Source: Putridiphycobacter sp045110285 (GTDB taxonomy: Bacteria; Bacteroidota; Bacteroidia; Flavobacteriales_D; Crocinitomicaceae). From it: 64,000 nucleotides of DNA. The position numbers were made by a program, and so were the translations under genes. Location: positions 59,719 through 123,718 of the forward strand of contig JBGCGA010000012.1 of assembly GCA_045110285.1 (NCBI GenBank). Direction: 5' to 3'. Under the pieces are notes generated by a model. The model saw only the letters and a list, made by a program, of their open reading frames with translations, was not told where the DNA came from and made no database searches. Shown here one piece after another: positions 43,601 to 52,186 of this stretch (positions within the stretch are counted from its first letter, which is position 1; each line of letters begins with the position of its first letter).

Positions 43601-45670
43601 ATGAAAAATAGTAACGTTTTATGGGTTGTCGCAATTGCACTAGGTATTTTATCTTGTGGAAAAGACAGATCTAATACGACTGGCTGGGAATTTAACAACC
43701 CTAAAATGGGTGGTTTTCAAAAAGTTCCAGATGTTGATCAAGAAACAGGTCCTGGACTTGTACTCGTTGAAGGTGGAACATTCACAATGGGACGGTCAGA
43801 GCAAGATGTGACCTCAGATTGGAACAATTCTCCTAGAAGAGTAACAGTGTCTTCATTTTATATAGATCAATTTGAGGTAACTAACTTTAACTGGTTAGAG
43901 TATTTATATTGGATAGGAAGAACTTATTCTGAATTTCCAATGATTTATAGAAATGCACTACCAGATACTAATTGCTGGAGGTCTCCATTAGGTTACAATG
44001 AGCCATACGTAGAGTATTATTTAAGACACCCATCTTACCAAAACTATCCTGTGGTTGGTGTTTCTTGGAATCAAGCTAATGATTTTTGTAAATGGAGGAC
44101 TGACCGTGTAAACGAATATATTTTAATTAGAGAAGGAGTTCTAGCAATGAACCCTGACCAAGCTGGTGAGCCATTTACAACTGAATCTTATCTTACAAAC
44201 CAATATCACCCAGGTGAGGACAAAGAAAAGAAAACACTTGACTATAATCCAGCACAAGGATGGAGTGGAAAGAAAAAAGATTTAGGATCGCGTATCATTA
44301 GAATGGAAGATGGGATTTTACTTCCAAGATATCGCCTACCAACTGAAGCTGAATGGGAATTCGCTTACTATGGATTAGTTGGATCAATGACAAATCCAGA
44401 AGATCCGGGTGTAATCGAAAATAAAAGAACTTATCCTTGGACTGGACACTGGGTTAGACAAGACGATAAAGAATTCCAAGGTGATATTAGAGCGAATTTC
44501 ATGAGAGGAAGAGGTGATGCAATGGGCGTAGCTGGAGCTTTAAATGATGCTGGTGACATCACTGTACCAGTAGATTCATATTGGCCAAATGACTATGGGC
44601 TATACAATATGGCTGGAAACGTTTCAGAATGGGTGATGGATGTTTATCGTCCGCTATCTTCTGAAGACTTTAATGGATTTAGACCATTCCGAGGAAATGT
44701 ATTTAAGACTAAAGTGCTAGGAAACGACGGAGCGATTGTAGATAAGAATATGCAGATTCTTTATGACGTACACGGCCTAAAAGAGTACTTACATGAATTT
44801 GAAAGAATACGTTTCCAAAGGGTGACAGCAAAAGATTATATGCCAATGGCAGATGATTCATTAATGGATAGAGGCTCTAGAATGTACTATAAGTCTAAAA
44901 ATGACGTAACTTACAATAGCGGAAAACCAAGTACAGTATTTATATCTTCAGGAGGAATTGATACATCAGGTAACTTTAAGTCTGGAATGTATGAGCAAGA
45001 AGTTTTAATTTTAAGAGAATTAAACAAAATTGTTGATGCTGCTATAGAGAAAGAAAATGATCAATTTTCAATGGAAGCTTCTGAAATTATTCAAGTGGAA
45101 GTATTTGATGGTATTTTTGAAGGCGTATCAAACAACCCGAATTTAGAGTTAATTAGATTAGATGAGCTTGGAAACGAGTACCCTATCGACATTATCCCAA
45201 TGTTAAGAAAAGGAATGTCGGATTACATCATCAATACTCCAGGTAGATTAAAATGGAGAGATGTAACCGCTGAAGAAAACATTGACAGAAGAAATTACCA
45301 AAATTCAGACTATAAAGATCATTTAGATGGTGATTTCCAATCATCAATATACTATGGCGAAAAAGATGGGATGAAAGTTGATATTAATAATGGTGTTAGA
45401 AACGGTGACATAGTCATGTACCAAAACAAACACGAGCAATTCAATTTAAGAGGTGACCTTATTAAGCCAAACAACCGAACAAGTTGGCCTACTACTCTAA
45501 TTTCTGACGACTCAAGAGTATATAAAGGAGGTTCTTGGGCCGACAGAGCATATTGGATTGCAGGTGGCAACAGAAGGTTCTTAGATCAAGATAGATCATC
45601 TTCTAAAATCGGATTTAGATGTGCCATGGACAGAATTGGTAGTCCAAAGGGATTAGGAAAATACAGATAG
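43601..45670 (+). CDS. gldJ: Gliding-motility/type IX secretion lipoprotein GldJ
   Basis: GldJ is an outer-membrane lipoprotein with a formylglycine-generating-enzyme-like (FGE-sulfatase) fold, needed for gliding and type IX secretion in Flavobacterium and for stability of GldK. This 689-residue protein has a lipoprotein signal (ILSCGKD, Cys20), then TGWEFNNPKMGGFQ and GPGLVLVEGGTFTMG, and FGE core motifs VSSFYIDQFEVTNFNW, RLPTEAEWEFAYYGL and YNMAGNVSEWVMDVY. The C-terminal end has GGSWADRAYW and SKIGFRCAM. A long insert separates the two halves of the fold. It is followed by a strong terminator. Confidence 0.93.
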   Translation: MKNSNVLWVVAIALGILSCGKDRSNTTGWEFNNPKMGGFQKVPDVDQETGPGLVLVEGGTFTMGRSEQDVTSDWNNSPRRVTVSSFYIDQFEVTNFNWLEYLYWIGRTYSEFPMIYRNALPDTNCWRSPLGYNEPYVEYYLRHPSYQNYPVVGVSWNQANDFCKWRTDRVNEYILIREGVLAMNPDQAGEPFTTESYLTNQYHPGEDKEKKTLDYNPAQGWSGKKKDLGSRIIRMEDGILLPRYRLPTEAEWEFAYYGLVGSMTNPEDPGVIENKRTYPWTGHWVRQDDKEFQGDIRANFMRGRGDAMGVAGALNDAGDITVPVDSYWPNDYGLYNMAGNVSEWVMDVYRPLSSEDFNGFRPFRGNVFKTKVLGNDGAIVDKNMQILYDVHGLKEYLHEFERIRFQRVTAKDYMPMADDSLMDRGSRMYYKSKNDVTYNSGKPSTVFISSGGIDTSGNFKSGMYEQEVLILRELNKIVDAAIEKENDQFSMEASEIIQVEVFDGIFEGVSNNPNLELIRLDELGNEYPIDIIPMLRKGMSDYIINTPGRLKWRDVTAEENIDRRNYQNSDYKDHLDGDFQSSIYYGEKDGMKVDINNGVRNGDIVMYQNKHEQFNLRGDLIKPNNRTSWPTTLISDDSRVYKGGSWADRAYWIAGGNRRFLDQDRSSSKIGFRCAMDRIGSPKGLGKYR

Positions 45671-45690
45671 ATTTTTACATCAACTACATT

Positions 45691-45726
45691 AAAAAAGCGA
45701 AACTGTAAAGGTTTCGCTTTTTTTTT
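45691..45726 (+). terminator. Rho-independent terminator after gldJ
   Basis: A 13-base arm (AAAAAAGCGAAAC) pairs with GTTTCGCTTTTTT across a 7-base loop and continues into T. It ends the porP/sprF-gldJ unit. Confidence 0.93.
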
Positions 45727-45771
45727 GAACGAATCTGAAGTAGTTGTGTATGCAAACAAAAATCAATCACA

Positions 45772-47481
45772 ATGAAAAATCTATTATTTGCACTTTTGTT
45801 TGCCCCTACTTTACTATTTGCCAACGAATCCAAAACAATCAAATCAAAAATTCAGTCCGTCACAGTTTATCAACAAGGTGCTCAAGTTTACAGAAAAGCA
45901 GATTACAATATCAATAAAGGACTAACAGTTGTTTCTTTGGAAGGAATCAGTCGGCAAATTGACCCAAAGAGTATCCAAGTTAAAGGAATAGGAGAAATGG
46001 TTATTCTTGACTCAAAATACAAGTTAAAATATCCCGAACCTATTCCTCAAGGATCCATGCCTCCTACTCCAAAATTAGACAAAGAATTATCAATTTTAAG
46101 CGACTCTCTAGTTGATCTAGACTATCAACTCATGGGGAATCAAGATAAAATTGATGTATTGCAAATGCAAAAATCGATTCTTTCTCATAATGGGTCCGTT
46201 AAAGGGGTTGGAAAAGTAAATGACTCAATTCCTCTGCTAAAAGAAACAATGAGCTTTTATTACGAAAAAATGAATGCTATTAACAGTGAAACACTTTTAT
46301 TAACCATCAAGAAAAACAGTCTGCAAAAGGTAAAAAAAAGAATAAGAAATAGAATTCAAGAGATTCAAACATATAAAAATAATAAGCACAGTCTACCTCA
46401 ACGAAATACTTCACCAGTGAGTGTTATTGAAATAACAATTTCAGCAAACACTGGAGTTTCTGGAAAGCTTGCAGTAACGTATATGGTTAGTGGTGCAGGC
46501 TGGACTCCATTATATGATATCAGGAGTAATTCAAAAGTTAATAATATTGACTTAACATATAAAGCACAGGTTTACCAAAACACAGGCACAGACTGGTTAA
46601 ATGCTAAATTGACACTATCGACTACTAACCCATACAGTAATAAAACAAAACCCAATTTATCGCCTCTATATGTTCAGTATTATCAAAATATTCAGTCGGC
46701 GGACAAAGCTAAACGTGAAGAGTACAAAAAATATATTGCCGCAAAAGATGCAGATTCTAATACTGATGATTTACATTCAGAGACTTTAAACGCAACTATA
46801 AGCAATGAATCAGTAGAGGAAACGCAAAGTAAAAACGCAATCAACTTTATACAATTAACAGAGCAATTAATATCTGTCGAGTACAATGTAAACCTTCCCT
46901 ACTCCATTCTTTCCAACAATGAGCAACACTTGGTTTTAGTAAGGCAAGAATCATTAAAAAGTAACTACAAGCACTATGCTGTGCCAAAGATTAATCAAAG
47001 CGCCTATTTAGTGGCTGAACTAACAAATTTGGATGACCTTAATTTAATTCCAGGTGTTGCTAACATTTTTCATGACGGCAGCTATATCGGAGAAACAAAA
47101 ATTAACCCATCAATAATGGCTGATAGTTTAGCTTTGAGCTTAGGTAAAGATCAAAACCTTCAAGTAAAACGCACATTACTGCAGAAGGATAGCAAAACTA
47201 AAATTATCGGAGACAAGACATTAAAGACTTATGCTTATCTCATTGAAATTAAAAGTCATAAATCGTCAACCACCGAAATTACCATTCAAGACCAAGTACC
47301 GGTAAGCAGAAGCTCAGACATTATTATTGAAATTGACGAGATGAGTAAAGGAAAAGTGAATGAAGTAACGGGACTGATCAACTGGGATTTAAAATTAAAA
47401 CCCAGAGAAACAAGATCAATTAAGCTGATTTACACTGTTTCTACTATTAAAAACAAACCCACAAATTTAGCTCAAAACTAA
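45772..47481 (+). CDS. DUF4139/DUF4140 (MuiA-family) exported protein
   Basis: A 569-residue exported protein with a signal peptide ending near LFAN (residue 18). The N-terminal DUF4140 part (IQSVTVYQQGAQVYRKADYN) is followed by a helical/coiled-coil segment (about 105-210) and the DUF4139 domain (YMVSGAGWTPLYDIRS, YKAQVYQNTGTDWLNAKLTLST, GLINWDLKLKPRETRSIKLIY). These proteins are sometimes labelled mucoidy inhibitor MuiA; their molecular role is not known. It lacks a type IX sorting domain. Confidence 0.85.
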   Translation: MKNLLFALLFAPTLLFANESKTIKSKIQSVTVYQQGAQVYRKADYNINKGLTVVSLEGISRQIDPKSIQVKGIGEMVILDSKYKLKYPEPIPQGSMPPTPKLDKELSILSDSLVDLDYQLMGNQDKIDVLQMQKSILSHNGSVKGVGKVNDSIPLLKETMSFYYEKMNAINSETLLLTIKKNSLQKVKKRIRNRIQEIQTYKNNKHSLPQRNTSPVSVIEITISANTGVSGKLAVTYMVSGAGWTPLYDIRSNSKVNNIDLTYKAQVYQNTGTDWLNAKLTLSTTNPYSNKTKPNLSPLYVQYYQNIQSADKAKREEYKKYIAAKDADSNTDDLHSETLNATISNESVEETQSKNAINFIQLTEQLISVEYNVNLPYSILSNNEQHLVLVRQESLKSNYKHYAVPKINQSAYLVAELTNLDDLNLIPGVANIFHDGSYIGETKINPSIMADSLALSLGKDQNLQVKRTLLQKDSKTKIIGDKTLKTYAYLIEIKSHKSSTTEITIQDQVPVSRSSDIIIEIDEMSKGKVNEVTGLINWDLKLKPRETRSIKLIYTVSTIKNKPTNLAQN

Positions 47482-47485
47482 ATGA

Positions 47486-48244
47486 TTAGTTCTCGTTTTT
47501 TTCCTTTTCAAAAAACGAGAACTTTTTACTCTGTTCAATTTCATCCATGATTCTATCCATGATGTCATCAATTTTTTGGGAATCATCAAATTGTATAGGA
47601 GTTTTGATTCTTACTTTTAAAGTTGATTTTTTCTTCTTTTGCTTTAATCCTTTTTTATCAAATGACCGCCTAAACCCGTCAATAACAATAGGCACAACAA
47701 TTGGATTGTGCTTTTTGATAATGAATGCCGTTCCTTTTCTGCCAGGTGCAAAAGGAGTAGTAGTGCCTTGCGGAAAAGTAATGACCCAACCATCTTTCAG
47801 TGCCAAATCAATATTTTCGACTTCTCTTCTATCCACTTTTCGTCTGACATTTTCACCATTGGATCGCCAGGTCCTGTTAATAGTTACCGCCCCAGAAAGT
47901 GCTAAAACTTTTGGTAAAAGTCCAGACTTCATGGTTTCTTCAGCAGCTACATAATATATATTGTGTTTTGGCTTTAGAAAAAGCGGCAAAGAAATTTGAT
48001 TCGGTTTTCCGTTCAATGCCGCACTAAACACGTGTAAAAAGAAAGCCACATCAGCAAAATATGTCTGGTGATTTGACACAAAAAGCACGTTTTTATCCTG
48101 TAAATCTTTTAAAATTTCTGCGCCTTTAATATCAGGAGTGTACCGCCACTTGAATCGAGGATAAACCAGAGAACCTAGGACACGAACAATCATTTTTTTC
48201 ACAAAAATACTTTGCCCTAAAACATTTTTTTTAAAAAGTGCCAT
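47486..48244 (-). CDS. 1-acyl-sn-glycerol-3-phosphate acyltransferase family protein
   Basis: A 252-residue lysophospholipid acyltransferase of the PlsC superfamily. The catalytic motif reads VSNHQTYFADVAFF, so the His-to-Asp spacing is one residue longer than the canonical HX4D; the second motif is TFPQGTTTPFAPGRKGTAF. Expected to acylate lysophosphatidate or another lyso-lipid at the inner membrane. It converges with the DUF4139 gene over a gap of four bases and lies four bases after smpB, with which it is probably co-transcribed. Confidence 0.82.
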   Translation of the reverse strand: MALFKKNVLGQSIFVKKMIVRVLGSLVYPRFKWRYTPDIKGAEILKDLQDKNVLFVSNHQTYFADVAFFLHVFSAALNGKPNQISLPLFLKPKHNIYYVAAEETMKSGLLPKVLALSGAVTINRTWRSNGENVRRKVDRREVENIDLALKDGWVITFPQGTTTPFAPGRKGTAFIIKKHNPIVVPIVIDGFRRSFDKKGLKQKKKKSTLKVRIKTPIQFDDSQKIDDIMDRIMDEIEQSKKFSFFEKEKNEN

Positions 48245-48248
48245 CTAC

Positions 48249-48701
48249 TTACTTATACTGTTTCATTACTCGATCTAAATCCCGCTTGGCATCTTTCGTT
48301 TTCATATCCTCACGTTTATCGTGCAGTTTTTTACCTCGTGCTAAATGAATGTTGACCTTAGCTAAATTTTTATCACTTATATAAAGCTTTGAAGCAACAA
48401 TAGTCAACCCCTTGTCTTTCATCTTTTTCTCGAGCTTATTAAGCTCAATTCTATTTAATAGCAATTTTCGCTCACGCCGAGGGTTATGATTGTAATAAGA
48501 AGCATTTTCGTACTCTGGAATAAACATATTACGGATAAAACATTCTCCTTTGTGAATAACACAATACGCCTCCATTATACTGCCTTTACCTGTTCTTATG
48601 GCTTTTATTTCTGTTCCTGCTAAAACAATCCCCGCAGTAAAATCATCTAAAAACTCGAATTCAAATTTAGCTTTCTTATTTTTTATCTCAATTTTCCCCA
48701 T
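48249..48701 (-). CDS. smpB: SsrA-binding protein SmpB
   Basis: SmpB binds tmRNA and brings it to stalled ribosomes. The 150-residue protein begins MGKIEIKNKKAKFEFEFLDDF and shows AGIVLAGTEIKAIRTGKG, YNPRRERKLLLNRIEL (with the usual HxxxR-type RNA-binding residues) and the basic tail HDKREDMKTKDAKRD. The ATG at 48701 was preferred to the one at 48713, which adds MYSR. tmRNA itself is not in the window. Confidence 0.95.
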   Translation of the reverse strand: MGKIEIKNKKAKFEFEFLDDFTAGIVLAGTEIKAIRTGKGSIMEAYCVIHKGECFIRNMFIPEYENASYYNHNPRRERKLLLNRIELNKLEKKMKDKGLTIVASKLYISDKNLAKVNIHLARGKKLHDKREDMKTKDAKRDLDRVMKQYK

Positions 48702-48851
48702 TCGTGAATACAAATTTAACTGAATTGACGAATAAGCCTATTCTAAGACTAATTTTTTAATCACAGTGCCACTTCTATTCATTGCAGAACAATTCAATTC
48801 TAATTGTTAGTAAACTTAGCAATTTCAGGCATCCTTTTTAATAAAAATACC

Positions 48852-48859
48852 TATTTTTG
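48852..48859 (+). promoter_or_regulatory. Bacteroidota -7 box TATTTTTG for DUF4290-murA
   Basis: A TAnnTTTG match that ends 4 bases before the ATG at 48864 and 22 bases before the ATG at 48882. It favours the second start. Confidence 0.5.
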
Positions 48860-48881
48860 ACTCATGGATTTACCATTAGAT

Positions 48882-49526
48882 ATGGAGTATAATACTTCAA
48901 GACCAAAACTTCAAATTCCAGAGTACGGTAGGAATGTTCAAAAGATGGTTGACTTTGCAATTACATTAGGAGATAGAGAAGAACGTAACAAAGTAGCGAA
49001 TGCCATTATAAATGTAATGGGTGAGCTAAATAAGCATTTGCGTGATAAAGAAGATTACAAACATAAACTATGGACTCATTTGTTTATTATAAGTGATTTT
49101 CAGCTAGATGTAGACTCTCCTTACCCTATTCCCAACAGAGAAATGCTAGCAGAACGACCTAGTTCAGTGGAATACCCGCAAACAAAAATTCAGTTTGGTC
49201 ATTATGGAAAAACCATAGAGGGCATGATTGCTATCGCGTCTGACATGGAGGAGAATGAAGAAAGAGAAGCATTAATAAAAGTTATTGCAAATTTGATGAA
49301 ACGCTTTCATCTCATGTATAATACCAACTCAATAGATGACGAAATTATTTCGGTGCATTTAAAACGAATGTCTCAGGGAAAGATAAGATTAACAGATTTA
49401 AGCTTTTTGACCTCAACAAAAGACATTATTAAAGAGTACGAGATTGATAAAAAGCCCGTTCAGAACAACAAGAACCGAAAGCACAATAAAAACAGGAATA
49501 ACAACCGCAATAGAAAAAGATATTAA
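48882..49526 (+). CDS. DUF4290 family protein
   Basis: A 214-residue conserved Bacteroidota protein of unknown function. With the ATG at 48882 it begins MEYNTSRPKLQIPEYGRNVQ, the usual family N-terminus; the longer start at 48864 adds six codons and would leave no leader after the promoter box. The sequence contains a duplicated unit: PEYGRNVQKMVDFAITLGDREERNKVANAIINVM (about 12-45) and FGHYGKTIEGMIAIASDMEENEEREALIKVIANLM (about 105-140). The C-terminus is an Asn/Lys/Arg-rich tail, which suggests nucleic-acid or ribosome contact. It is directly followed by murA, a neighbourhood common in this phylum. Confidence 0.85.
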   Translation: MEYNTSRPKLQIPEYGRNVQKMVDFAITLGDREERNKVANAIINVMGELNKHLRDKEDYKHKLWTHLFIISDFQLDVDSPYPIPNREMLAERPSSVEYPQTKIQFGHYGKTIEGMIAIASDMEENEEREALIKVIANLMKRFHLMYNTNSIDDEIISVHLKRMSQGKIRLTDLSFLTSTKDIIKEYEIDKKPVQNNKNRKHNKNRNNNRNRKRY

Positions 49527-49531
49527 TTACT

Positions 49532-50836
49532 ATGGGAACATTTGAAATACGCGGCGGTAATTCATTAAAAGGGGAATTAATTCCTCAGGGCGCAAAAAAC
49601 GAAGCATTACAAGTCTTATGTGCTGTTTTATTAACTGGAGAAAAAGTTACAATTAGTAATTTACCGGACATAATTGACGTGAATAAACTCATTAACCTGC
49701 TACAGGTGATGGGCGTTAAAATTGAAAAAGTTGAAAAAGGAACTTATAATTTTAGAGCGTCTGATATCGATTTAAATTATCTAGATACTGAGGATTTTGC
49801 CAAGAGAGCCTCTAGTTTAAGAGGATCGATTATGATTGTTGGTCCACTTTTAGCGCGTTTCGGAAAAGGACTTATTCCAAAGCCAGGAGGAGATAAAATT
49901 GGAAGAAGGAGACTGGACACTCACTTTGAAGGCTTTGCTAAATTGGGTGGGACTTTTAACTATAATCCGAAAACATTTTTTTATACGGTTGAAGGAAAAA
50001 AGCTAAAAGGTACATACATTCATTTAGATGAAGCATCCGTTACTGGAACTGCAAACATTTTAATGGCTGCAGTTTTAGCCAAAGGTGAGACTATTATTTA
50101 CAATGCTGCTTGTGAACCGTATTTACAGCAACTTTGTAAGATGTTGAATCATATGGGGGCAAAAATTACTGGAATCGGTTCAAATAAATTATACATTACT
50201 GGCGTAAAGCAATTGAATGGCTGTTTTCATAGAGTGTTGCCTGATATGATTGAAATTGGAAGTTTCATTGGCTTGGCTGCTATGACTAAATCGGAGATTA
50301 CTATTAAAGATGTAGCGTACCCTGAGCTAGGGATTATTCCCAATGTGTTTAAAAAACTAGGAATTAAAATGGAGCTGAGAGGTGATGATTTATTCATTCC
50401 CAAGCAAGATAGTTATGAGGTTGATACTTTTATTGACGGCTCTATTTTAACCATTTCAGATGCGCCTTGGCCTGGTTTTACACCCGACTTATTGAGCATT
50501 GTTTTGGTCACTGCAATTCAAGCTAAGGGATCAGTGTTGGTTCACCAAAAAATGTTTGAATCTCGATTATTTTTCGTTGATAAATTAATTGACATGGGAG
50601 CGCAAATAATTCTTTGCGACCCCCACAGAGCAGCTGTCATTGGAATGGATCATCAACAACCTTTAAGAGGGATTAGCATGACTTCACCAGATATTAGAGC
50701 AGGAGTTTCACTACTAATTTCAGCACTTTCTGCTGAGGGAAAATCGACCATTCATAATATTGAACAAATTGATAGAGGATACCAAGACATTGATATCCGT
50801 CTTAACAATTTGGGTGCTGACATTCGGAGATTATAA
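49532..50836 (+). CDS. murA: UDP-N-acetylglucosamine 1-carboxyvinyltransferase with Asp in place of catalytic Cys
   Basis: MurA carries out the first committed step of peptidoglycan synthesis, moving enolpyruvate from PEP to UDP-GlcNAc. The 434-residue protein has the two-domain fold: PQGAKNEALQVLCAVLL at the start (Lys22-Asn23), SSLRGSIMIVGPLLARFG, and the loop KPGGDKIGRRRLDTHFEGF. In the loop the residue equivalent to E. coli Cys115 is Asp121, the change known to make MurA insensitive to fosfomycin. DRGYQDIDIRLNNLGA closes the protein. It is co-transcribed with the DUF4290 gene. Confidence 0.95.
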   Translation: MGTFEIRGGNSLKGELIPQGAKNEALQVLCAVLLTGEKVTISNLPDIIDVNKLINLLQVMGVKIEKVEKGTYNFRASDIDLNYLDTEDFAKRASSLRGSIMIVGPLLARFGKGLIPKPGGDKIGRRRLDTHFEGFAKLGGTFNYNPKTFFYTVEGKKLKGTYIHLDEASVTGTANILMAAVLAKGETIIYNAACEPYLQQLCKMLNHMGAKITGIGSNKLYITGVKQLNGCFHRVLPDMIEIGSFIGLAAMTKSEITIKDVAYPELGIIPNVFKKLGIKMELRGDDLFIPKQDSYEVDTFIDGSILTISDAPWPGFTPDLLSIVLVTAIQAKGSVLVHQKMFESRLFFVDKLIDMGAQIILCDPHRAAVIGMDHQQPLRGISMTSPDIRAGVSLLISALSAEGKSTIHNIEQIDRGYQDIDIRLNNLGADIRRL

Positions 50837-50863
50837 GAACTTGATGTAGTTTGTAGAATTTAT

Positions 50864-50901
50864 AAAAACAATTGCCCGAATTTTCACCATCAATTGTTTT
50901 T
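50864..50901 (+). terminator. Probable terminator after murA
   Basis: AAAAACAATTG pairs perfectly with CAATTGTTTTT over a 16-base loop, 28 bases after the murA stop. The stem is AT-rich, so its strength is uncertain. Confidence 0.5.
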
Positions 50902-51166
50902 ACAGAGCATTTCACTATGTCTTTATAAATTCATGTGCCACAGCTCAATGAGCCTTGTAGAGTCTTACCGAAAATTTTTCAAAAGCTAAGAATAGATTGT
51001 ATTCAGTGAATTAATGAATAGATTTCCGTCATGTAACCATTTCACCCTTCTTTGTTGTAGTTATTGATCACTATTTAACATTAATTTAAAGATTGATAGC
51101 AAACCAATGATGCTTGAAATACGTATATCAAAGAGACAAGGAAGTTTAATAAATTAAAAAGAGGAG
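50902..51166. other. Long leader region before rpoD, no gene seen
   Basis: About 265 AT-rich bases between the murA terminator and rpoD. No tRNA-like fold, no short coding frame and no clear TAnnTTTG box were found; only a weak GCTC/GAGC hairpin near 50943. The rpoD promoter must lie here. Confidence 0.4.
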
Positions 51167-52036
51167 ATGAGACAGCTAAAAATAGCAAAACAGGTAACGA
51201 ACAGAGAAACGGCTTCGTTAGACAAATATTTACAAGACATTGCAAAGCAAGACATGATTACTGCTGAAGAGGAGGTTGAGTTAACACACCGAATTAAAGA
51301 AGGAGATGAAGCCGCTTTGGACAAAATGGTTTCAGCCAATTTAAGGTTCGTGGTGTCAGTTGCAAAACAATATCAAAATCAAGGCTTAACGCTTTCAGAC
51401 TTAATTAATGAAGGTAATATAGGCTTAATAAAGGCTGCAAAGCGATTTGACGAAACCAGAGGGTTTAAATTTATTTCATATGCCGTATGGTGGATTCGTC
51501 AATCTATTCTTCAGGCTCTTGCAGACCAAGCAAGAGTTGTTCGTTTACCACTTAACAAAATTGGCACAATTGGAAAATTGAACAAAGCCATGGCTAAAAT
51601 AGAACAGGATTTAGGAAGAACGCCTACTCATGATGAAATTGCAGATGTGATGGATCTGTCAGTAAAAGATGTGAAACAAGCCATGAGAAGTTCAGGCAAA
51701 CATGTATCAATGGATGCACCGCTTGTGACTGGAGACAGTAACTCTTCAAACATGTACGATCTCCTTCAAAACACTGAAAAGCAGAGTCCTGACAGACAAG
51801 TAATGAAGGAATCACTTGAAAAAGAAATAGAAAGGTCATTAAGCACACTAAAACACCGAGAAGCCGCAATCATCAAATTGTATTATGGTCTAGGTGGTTC
51901 TGCGGCCTTAACACTAGAAGAAATTGGCGCCATCTTTGAGTTGACGCGTGAACGCGTTCGTCAAATCAAAGAAAAAGGCATACGCAGAATGCGGCAAGCC
52001 AGCCGAAGCCGAATGTTAAAAGCTTATTTAGGCTAG
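51167..52036 (+). CDS. rpoD: Primary RNA polymerase sigma factor (RpoD/SigA, short Bacteroidota form)
   Basis: The housekeeping sigma factor that recognises the TAnnTTTG promoters. The 289-residue protein lacks region 1.1 and the non-conserved insert. Region 1.2 starts at SLDKYLQDIAK, region 2 includes LRFVVSVAKQYQNQGL, DLINEGNIGLIKAAKRFD and FISYAVWWIRQSILQAL, region 3 RTPTHDEIADVM, and region 4 ALTLEEIGAIFELTRERVRQIKEKGIRRMR. A purine-rich GAGGAG abuts the ATG, unusually close for a ribosome-binding site. A terminator follows. Confidence 0.96.
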   Translation: MRQLKIAKQVTNRETASLDKYLQDIAKQDMITAEEEVELTHRIKEGDEAALDKMVSANLRFVVSVAKQYQNQGLTLSDLINEGNIGLIKAAKRFDETRGFKFISYAVWWIRQSILQALADQARVVRLPLNKIGTIGKLNKAMAKIEQDLGRTPTHDEIADVMDLSVKDVKQAMRSSGKHVSMDAPLVTGDSNSSNMYDLLQNTEKQSPDRQVMKESLEKEIERSLSTLKHREAAIIKLYYGLGGSAALTLEEIGAIFELTRERVRQIKEKGIRRMRQASRSRMLKAYLG

Positions 52037-52065
52037 AGAATAACATTTGTTTTTAGTTATAATTT

Positions 52066-52101
52066 AAAAACCACTGGGCTGCGACTAGTGGTTTTTTTTT
52101 T
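52066..52101 (+). terminator. Rho-independent terminator after rpoD
   Basis: AAAAACCACT pairs with AGTGGTTTTT across an 11-base loop and continues into a run of T. Confidence 0.9.
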
Positions 52102-52163
52102 GATTTTAAGAAAATATTAGATCAGGTGTTACAATCGACACTCAGAGAATTGAGCCAAAATAG

Positions 52164-52171
52164 TATATTTG
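52164..52171 (+). promoter_or_regulatory. Bacteroidota -7 box TATATTTG for ispH
   Basis: A TAnnTTTG match 15 bases before the ispH ATG at 52187. It overlaps the TTG at 52169 that opens the longer frame, ruling that start out. Confidence 0.55.
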
Positions 52172-52186
52172 TTACAATTCGAAAAA

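Noticed and set aside
50902..51166. A possible riboswitch or leader RNA before rpoD
   Set aside because: Only weak hairpins were found and nothing resembles a known aptamer; the length alone is not evidence.
52169..52186. TTG at 52169 as the ispH start
   Set aside because: It overlaps the -7 box TATATTTG; the ATG at 52187 fits the promoter spacing.
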